A stretch of 64,000 nucleotides of DNA from NCBI RefSeq assembly GCF_017591425.1, contig NW_024467120.1, positions 5,518,001 to 5,582,000 of the forward strand. Direction: 5' to 3'. The translations under genes and the position numbers were made by a program. Source of the stretch: Ochotona curzoniae (Eukaryota; Chordata; Mammalia; Lagomorpha; Ochotonidae). Position 1 is the stretch's first letter, and each line of letters starts with the position of its first letter. The notes below the pieces were generated by a model, which was not told where the DNA came from, searched no databases, and worked only from the letters and a program-made list of their open reading frames with translations. Below are positions 57,861 through 64,000 of this stretch, piece by piece.

Positions 57861-58959
57861 ATATCAATTGTTTCCTTTTTATTCACTCAGAAACAGTTGT
57901 AGATATTATTTTAATATCTCACATATCTCACTAGGAAAATTAAGACAGGCTGAATGTTTATGAGAAAAGAGAACAAAAATAAGAGCTAATAAACAAACCT
58001 TTACATCAAAAGGTAAATAAAACAATATCTAAAAATTAAAATATATACACTATGATGTTACCAGCAATACCAACTTTCCAAGCGATGATAACAAATGTCT
58101 TATAATCAGATTAAGTGTTAAACTATAATATTTACTTAAAAACCAAGTAACTGAAGGTGTTTAGTGGAAAGAATGGGAAAGGACACATTAGTCCATTCCA
58201 GCAAAAAATAAATTTGGCATAGCTTTACTGATATCCACTGAAATTGGTACTATTTAAGTTGTATTTAGAAAAATAAAAATGATTTAGTGTTTTTTTAAAT
58301 TAGTAATACTACACCTTAATTGATAGAAAGGGGATATAAAATGAGTAGCTTCTGAACAGATATTTGCTATAAGCTAATATATATTCCTTATCTCAAAAAT
58401 AACTTGCAATCTATATACTTTGACATTTAAGACAAATGCATTTTAACTAGACATCAGTCTGATGCATAGCAATGATGTGCCACCTGGTGAGAGTTCCGTG
58501 CAGACAACGATGCCTGCCATACTACCTCATTATTTTACAGCATTCTGTGAATTCTCATTAATGGACTGAGGTAGGAGAGCATAATAATAAATGAGTTTAT
58601 TGGAAAAAAAAAGTGCAGAAGTCTCACAATTACAGGCAGTCGAGCCAGGAGTAAGAAGAAAGTAGAAATGTGAATCAAATCGAAACACAGTTGATATGTA
58701 TGGCCAAGTAAAAAATTCACATAAAAACTAGTAACCTGTCTATGAAGGTGAAATAACCATTCTAGAAAATCTGATGAAAATTCTTACTGTGCAGACTTGA
58801 AAATATGAGGAAATGTTTTAAAATGTAGCAAGAAAAATGAAAGATTGATGAGCAACAGAAAAGAATAATAAATGGGGTAAAATGCTTTGATAAATATTTA
58901 TAAAGTAATGGACATCAGCAGATTCATTTATCATGTGAAAACAATTATAGTGAGAGTCA
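57861..58959. other. AT-rich sequence, possibly older L1
   Basis: Very AT-rich, with A-rich plus-strand composition like an L1 ORF2 sense strand. It may be an unrecognisable upstream part of the L1 that follows, but I cannot support specific blocks. Confidence 0.4.
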
Positions 58960-59850
58960 AAGTAGAAACTTTTAAGTGGACGAAAGATTTGAATGAACGT
59001 GTTTCCTAAGAAGACATACGAATTACCAATAAGCATATGAAGAGGTGCTTAACTTCACTAGTCATTAAGCCAACACAGATAAAAAAACACAAGAGATGTC
59101 CTCACACCTGTGAAGATGGGGAGGGTATGGAGAAATTGGAATCCTTGTACGTTGTTGGCAGGAATGTAAGACTACTGAAAAAAAAATGGAGATTCCTTTT
59201 AAAAAATAGAGTTAACATATGATCCAGCAATTCCACTTTTGAGTGCATACCCAAAGGAGATAAAATGATCACATTGAAGAGCTACTGCAATTCCATGTCA
59301 ACTGCAGAACTTTCACAGAATATGGAAACAGACTAGATTCCTGTCTATCCACTGACAAATGGATAAAGAAATTGTGTTATACACACACACATACACACTG
59401 CAGTGTCAATTAGAAATAAAAAAGAAAGAAATCTTTTCACATGCAATACTGATTAATGTGGAGGACACTATTTTAAATGAAACAAGCTAGTCACAGTGTG
59501 AGAGAAATACTATTTCACTTACTTGAGGAGTCCAAACTAAGCAAAGTGGAAGAATCAGAACAGAATAATGGTTACCACGGAAAGGAGCAGTGGGAAATTG
59601 GAAGTTGCTGGGCAGGTGTGAAGTTTGATTTGTGAAAGATGAGTAAATTCGAAAGACCTGTTTACCACATGGTGTAGTGCTTATGGTGAGCAATAGTGTG
59701 TACTGATGATGAGCAGTTGAAAATCACGGAATGATTGAAGTGCTTGGAGGTGAAACCCTGACTGGGTTGATCATTCAAATATATGTGCAAGCCTAACAAA
59801 TTCTATATATTAGATATGACCACTTTTTGGTAAATCATATACCTTAATAA
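58960..59850 (+). mobile_element. Diverged L1 (L1M-type) 3' end
   Basis: Plus-strand L1 ORF2 C-terminal region and 3' UTR: 'aataagcatatgaagaggtg', 'cttcactagtcattaagcca', 'atgatccagcaattccactt', 'cactgacaaatggataaag', 'aatggttaccacggaaagga'. The frame is broken and a small CA patch lies at 59383-59398. The element ends where the next SINE begins. Confidence 0.85.
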
Positions 59851-59857
59851 AGGTATT

Positions 59858-60056
59858 AAAAAGCCAGGAGCTTCTTCTGGGTCTCCTACACGGGTTGCAT
59901 GGTCCCAAAGCTTTGGGTCAGTCTCTGATGCTTTTCCAGGCCATAAGCAGAGAGCTGGAGGGAAACAGGGTTGCTGGGACACAAACTGGCACTCATATGG
60001 GATCCTGGCATGTATAAAGTGAGGACTTCAGCTGCTAGGGTACCGCGCCAGGCCTG
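59858..60056 (-). mobile_element. CSINE, 5' half only
   Basis: Minus-strand fragment from 'aaagccaggagcttcttctg' to 'accgcgccaggcc'. The 3' half with the GATCTTCC block and A tail is missing, which is unusual because L1-driven insertions normally lose the 5' end. A later deletion or rearrangement at the L1 junction is likely. Confidence 0.8.
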
Positions 60057-60357
60057 TCTCTCCATTAACTTCTGCAAGTAAAACAAGTAAATTTTAGAAA
60101 AGAGAATGTTCATTGAACCCAGAAAAAAAATAAAAGGACTTTAAAAACTCAGTATTTGTAAGCGATAACATAAAATTAAATACAGACCTTATAATTGATT
60201 TTCCTAAATTGAAAGTTTAATAATGTTCAATGTTGATAAAATTATGGGGAAATAGACCTCTTCCTCTATAGATATCAGCTGGTAGGAGCATTTATTATAT
60301 GTCTATATGTAAGTGTATGTTTCATATTTAAGATATGCTAAGATTTTGAAATATATT
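60057..60357. other. AT-rich interval
   Basis: Nothing recognised. Confidence 0.5.
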
Positions 60358-60700
60358 TGCTGGCGCTGTTGTGTGGCACAGTGGATCAACCGTTGACATA
60401 TACAGTAGCATCCCATAATAGAGTTCTGGTGCAAGTCCTGGCTGCTATGCTTCTGTTCCAGCTCCCTTTCAATGTACCTGGGGAAGCGATGAAAGAAAGC
60501 CCATGTGGTTGGGCACCTGCCACATATGTGGAAGCCCTGAATGGAGTTCCAGGCACTTGACTTAGGCCTGGTCCTGTTCCAGTCATTACCACCATGAGGG
60601 AATCATTCAACAAATGGATGATTTACTTCTCTGTCACCATCTTTTAAACAAATAAGAACGGAACAAGACAAAACAAAACAAAAAACCCTCGAAAAATCAC
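60358..60700 (+). mobile_element. Old CSINE
   Basis: Starts 'gctggcgctgttgtgtggca', with 'tgttccagctccctttcaat', 'cctggggaagcgatgaaaga', 'ggcacttgacttaggcctgg' and an A-rich tail 'acaagacaaaacaaaacaaa'. Confidence 0.72.
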
Positions 60701-60719
60701 TTACATAAAAGGATCCATA

Positions 60720-60962
60720 TTTATGGGGTACCATGTAATATTTCTATACATCCATCATATGAACATATCTGTCTACAAGAACATTTCACATTAAGCAAGA
60801 ATTTTTTTGCAAGTGTTTTCATTACCTACGGTCAATCTAACATTCCACAGGACACCAGAATTTTTTTCCTCCCATTTGAGTATAACTCCGTATCCATTAG
60901 TCAACCTTCTCCCTCTTATCCTATGCCCAACACCTATGCTTTCTGCCATTATAAACTTAACT
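60720..60962 (-). mobile_element. L1MA-type 3' UTR, antisense, first part
   Basis: 'atttatggggtaccatgtaa', 'atttctatacatccatcat', 'gtatccattagtcaaccttc' and 'ttctgccattataaactt' match antisense L1MA 3' UTR blocks as I remember them. Continues at 61208 after a SINE insertion. Confidence 0.7.
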
Positions 60963-61207
60963 CTAGGGAGATACAGATGGAAAGATCTTCCATCTGCTGG
61001 CTTACTCCACAAATGGCCACAGTGTCCTGAGCTGAGTTGATTCGAAGTCAGGGGCCAGGAGCCTCTTCAGGGTTTTTTATGTGGGCACAGGGTCCCAAAG
61101 CTTTGTGTCATCCGCTACTTTCCCAGGCCACAAGCAGGGATTTGAGATTCTGAATGTTATAAGGTGAAGTTGAGGATTTAATCACCGCGCCATTGTGTTG
61201 GACCCAA
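60963..61207 (-). mobile_element. CSINE inserted in the antisense L1
   Basis: Minus-strand copy: 'gatggaaagatcttccatct', 'ggccaggagcctcttcaggg', 'aggccacaagcagggattt', ending 'gcgccattgtgttggaccc'. It is shortened internally where 'catatgggatccc' is expected. L1 sequence lies on both sides. Confidence 0.8.
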
Positions 61208-63190
61208 GAGATCAACTATTTTAGGTACTGTATATGAGTTCTCTTGATACACGTCTTTGTTCTTTGTTTATTTCACCTAATATAATGATATTGAGTCCCA
61301 TCCATGCCACTGCATGTGTCAAGATTTCGTGATGTTTAAATGGCTGGATTGCATTCCATTGGGTATTTGTACCTGTCTTTCTTCATCCATTAATCAGCTG
61401 ATGGGCACATAAGACTTTGAGAAAAAATGCTATTTTTCTCTTGTAGATATTGCTTTTCCAGGACTGTTTATTGAAGGTTCTGTCTTCCCAGGGTGTGATT
61501 TGAGCTCCTTTAGTTCTGCTTGTTTATTTTGCTAGAATCCCTCTGTAGTATATCTGATACAGTAATGCCTGCAGGATTCTTCTTACTGCTCAAGATGCAA
61601 TGGCTAGTTGGTGTTTGTAGTGTTTCTCTGTACACTGTCCGATTGTTTTCCTAGTTCTGTGAGGAATGTCATTTGAATTATGCTGGGGATTTGTGCTGAC
61701 TCTGTAATTAGCTTTGGTAATATGGATGTTTTAAAATGTTAATTCTTCAGGTACATGAACATATGTTGCCTTTTCAAAGTTGTGCCCTTCCTAATCATTT
61801 TTTTTTCATATAATGTTTCTGCAGGGTTTTTTTTTTTGTATAACTCCTGCCCATCAATGGTTAAATTTATACCAAGATATTTTATGTTGTTTGTATCAAT
61901 TCTGAATGAGATTTCTCTTACATTTTCTTTCTTAGAAAACTTATCATTGATGTAAAAACATCTTGCTGATTTTTGTGTGTTGAACTTCCCTGAGGATTAA
62001 TTCATTCTAACAGATTGTCATTTGACTGCCTTGGCTTCTCTCTGTCTAGAATCATGTCATATGCATTCAGGGACAGTTGACTGCTTATTTACCTATATAC
62101 ACCTTTTATTTTTTCTCTTGTCTAATTTCTCTGAAACTGCCAGCAATATTTAAGTAACAGAAATGAGAGTGTAAATTCTTGTCTGGTTCCAAACAAATAT
62201 ATTTTCAGATTCTTCTCATTTAATATATCTTTGAGGTTATCATCGATAGCTGTGATTGTCCTGAGCTGTATTTCTTCTGCATCTGCTTTGTTGAAATTTT
62301 TCCACTTATCAGCATAAACGGTTACCGTATTTTATTGAACGATTTTGCTGCATTTATGAAAAGAATTATAAGATGTTTATCCTTTATTCTGCTGGTGTGA
62401 TGTTTTATGATTACTGGTTTATGGATGTTGAAGCATCCCTGAGTCACTGGGAAAAATTCCAATTAATTGGGATGAACGATTCTTTTGGATCTGTAATTAG
62501 TCTCTGCCAGGATTTTGTTGAGAATTTTTGTATCGTTGTTCACAGTGATACTTATTTGTCTATTTTCATTTTTGATTCTAATTTTGTCTGGTTTGGGAAT
62601 GAAGGTGATTCTTGTGTTTTGGAAGACTCTGGAAGGACTCACTTTCTTTCCACTTCTAGAAGAGTTTGAGAAAAAATGGTGTTAATTATTTCTTAAGAGT
62701 TTTGTAGATTAAAGCAATAAAGCATCTGGGTCAGGAATTTATTTATTTTTTAGATTGGGAAAATCTGATTGCTGATTTAATCTCATCCCTTGTTATTGGT
62801 CTATGCTGTTTTCCTATGTTTCCAGACTTTTAATTTTGGCAGGTTTTATATACATAGGGATTTATCCGTCTCTTCTTGGTTATCTAAATTATGAAAAATA
62901 ATTATTCAGAGTATTCTCTGGTGATTCCTTCTCATTTATACTTTTCATCTCTGACTTTATTAAGTGGAGTTTTGTCTATTTCTTAGTCTACCTGAAGTTT
63001 ATAAATTTCATTTTTCTTTTTAAAAAGTGATTCTTCATTTTATCAACATTTTGCATTAATATATCAGTTTCAATATCACTTAGTGCTACTTACATTTTTA
63101 TCATTTATTCCTTCTATTGACTTCAGATTTAGTTTGTTTTTGTTTTTCTAAGTCTTTCAAATGCATTGCTAGTTTTTTCATGTCTTACTA
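61208..63190 (-). mobile_element. L1 ORF2 and 3' UTR, antisense, main part
   Basis: Plus-strand text is the familiar antisense of L1 ORF2, running from 3' to 5' of the element: 'tgagtcccatccatgccact', 'cattccattgggtatttgta', 'ggactgtttattgaaggttc', 'gaggaatgtcatttgaatta', 'taaatttataccaagatatt', 'tgaagcatccctgagtcac', 'gccaggattttgttgagaat', 'catctctgactttattaag', 'aaatgcattgctagtttttt'. The reading frame is broken. The 5' side is cut at 63190 by composite copy 3. Confidence 0.88.
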
Positions 63191-64000
63191 TTTTTATTTT
63201 AATTTTTTTATATAAAATTTTATTTTGACATTCTTTACATAGTTAATTAGGGTAAGAAGGTTCAAGGGCTACAGGAAAGTGGATAATACTAGTATGTTCT
63301 CCATATTGTTACCTTCATGTTTAAAGGAGGTTATTAAGGGAGAAGGCCCACCCAATTTCCCACCCTCCCCAGGTCCCAGATGTAGGGCATGCTCTGAGGT
63401 TCTTGCTCAAGTGGTTTTGATATTGCAACAGTTATGAATTGCTGTCAATCTTGCCACTCCAAGCACTATGAGGGCTTTGAAAAATCCACTGATTGACATA
63501 GTCCATCATAGCTGAGATGGTTGGTTGACCTGTCTGTCTTCTCTCTTTTCTTGGTTAGGGTTCTGAGTCCAGCATTTAGATTAGGAAGATCTCCAAAGAA
63601 ACTTCTTGTATGTGCTAACAAGTACAGGGCCTGGCACCGTCCATCGCTCCAATCAGCTGGTGGTTGCAATTGCTGGGTTGGTTCTGTTTTCACTCCCGAC
63701 TTCCACTGGAACCAATGGGTGTTGCAGTCCATCCTGGTTCTGCCCAGCACATACTTGGCCTTCACATAAACCAGTGGGAGCTGCAGCCCACCAGGCCCAC
63801 CCCCTACCCTGGTTTGCCAGTAAGTGTAGCAGTAATGCAGTCTGTTCCACACCCCATTCCACCCCAGCCGCTATCTTAGTTTTATGTCCTCCTGTGGAAG
63901 TGGTAACCCAAGAGGGATGAGCCCACTATTTCCCTCCCAGGCCTCTCCCACTCCCAGATTCCAGCTGATGCTGCGTCTAAGCCCAAACAACCCTCGCCCA
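63191..64000 (-). mobile_element. Composite G-rich retroelement, copy 3, antisense, incomplete
   Basis: On the minus strand it enters from the window edge with the ~59-bp array (about 64000-63640) and then the 3' module with 'tggactatgtcaatcagtgg' and 'atatcaaaaccacttgagca'. The same 3' end as copy 2 follows ('cctgtagcccttgaacctt', 'taattaactatgtaaagaa'), with an AATAAA signal and an A/T-rich tail at 63191-63222. About 200 nt of the 3' module present in copies 1 and 2 are absent. It inserted into an antisense L1. The far end and any target duplication lie outside the window. Confidence 0.85.

Overview
The window looks like lagomorph nuclear DNA, more likely pika (Ochotona) than rabbit. This is inferred from its most frequent repeat: a tRNA-derived SINE of about 330 bp that begins GGGCCCGGCG, carries a Pol III B-box-like GGTTCTAATCC, contains a conserved GATCTTCC block and ends in AATAAATAAATCTT plus an A tail. 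I recognise it as the lagomorph C-repeat (CSINE) in a form I associate with pika. Species assignment from one repeat family is not proof. There is no sign of bacterial, phage or plasmid sequence.

I find no protein-coding gene I can support. All longer open frames are short, fall in repeats or in AT-rich unique sequence, and lack recognisable domains. The window reads as intergenic or deep intronic DNA. The best hint of an exon is a 65-nt stretch at 49440-49504 with good splice consensus on both sides and one open frame.

Layout. 1-14.9 kb: mostly unique AT-rich sequence with scattered CSINEs, one antisense L1 piece (4.08-4.58 kb), a 25-bp minisatellite and several perfect inverted repeats. 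14.9-28.5 kb: a diverged L1 3' end (15.87-17.28 kb), young and old CSINEs, small mariner-like MITEs and a GC-rich simple repeat with G-quadruplex potential. 28.5-32.1 kb: a G-rich, roughly 3.5-kb composite repeat built on a degenerate ~59-bp unit. 32.1-35.5 kb: unique sequence and a TTCC microsatellite. 35.56-41.69 kb: an L1 element split by a second, 5'-truncated copy of the composite repeat with an A tail and a 13-bp target-site duplication. 41.7-60.7 kb: unique sequence with two adjacent MLT2-like ERVL LTRs, many CSINEs and CA repeats. 60.7-63.2 kb: an antisense L1. 63.2-64 kb: a third copy of the composite repeat, antisense and cut by the window edge.

The most notable content is that composite family. 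It has three collinear copies, no coding capacity, a frozen internal tandem array, a shared 3' module, and in at least one copy clear marks of L1-type retrotransposition. I cannot tell without a database search whether it is already catalogued.

The nesting gives relative ages. The composite copies inserted into L1s. A CSINE inserted into the antisense L1. Another CSINE inserted into the terminal repeat of a MITE, and another into the A tail of an inverted CSINE.
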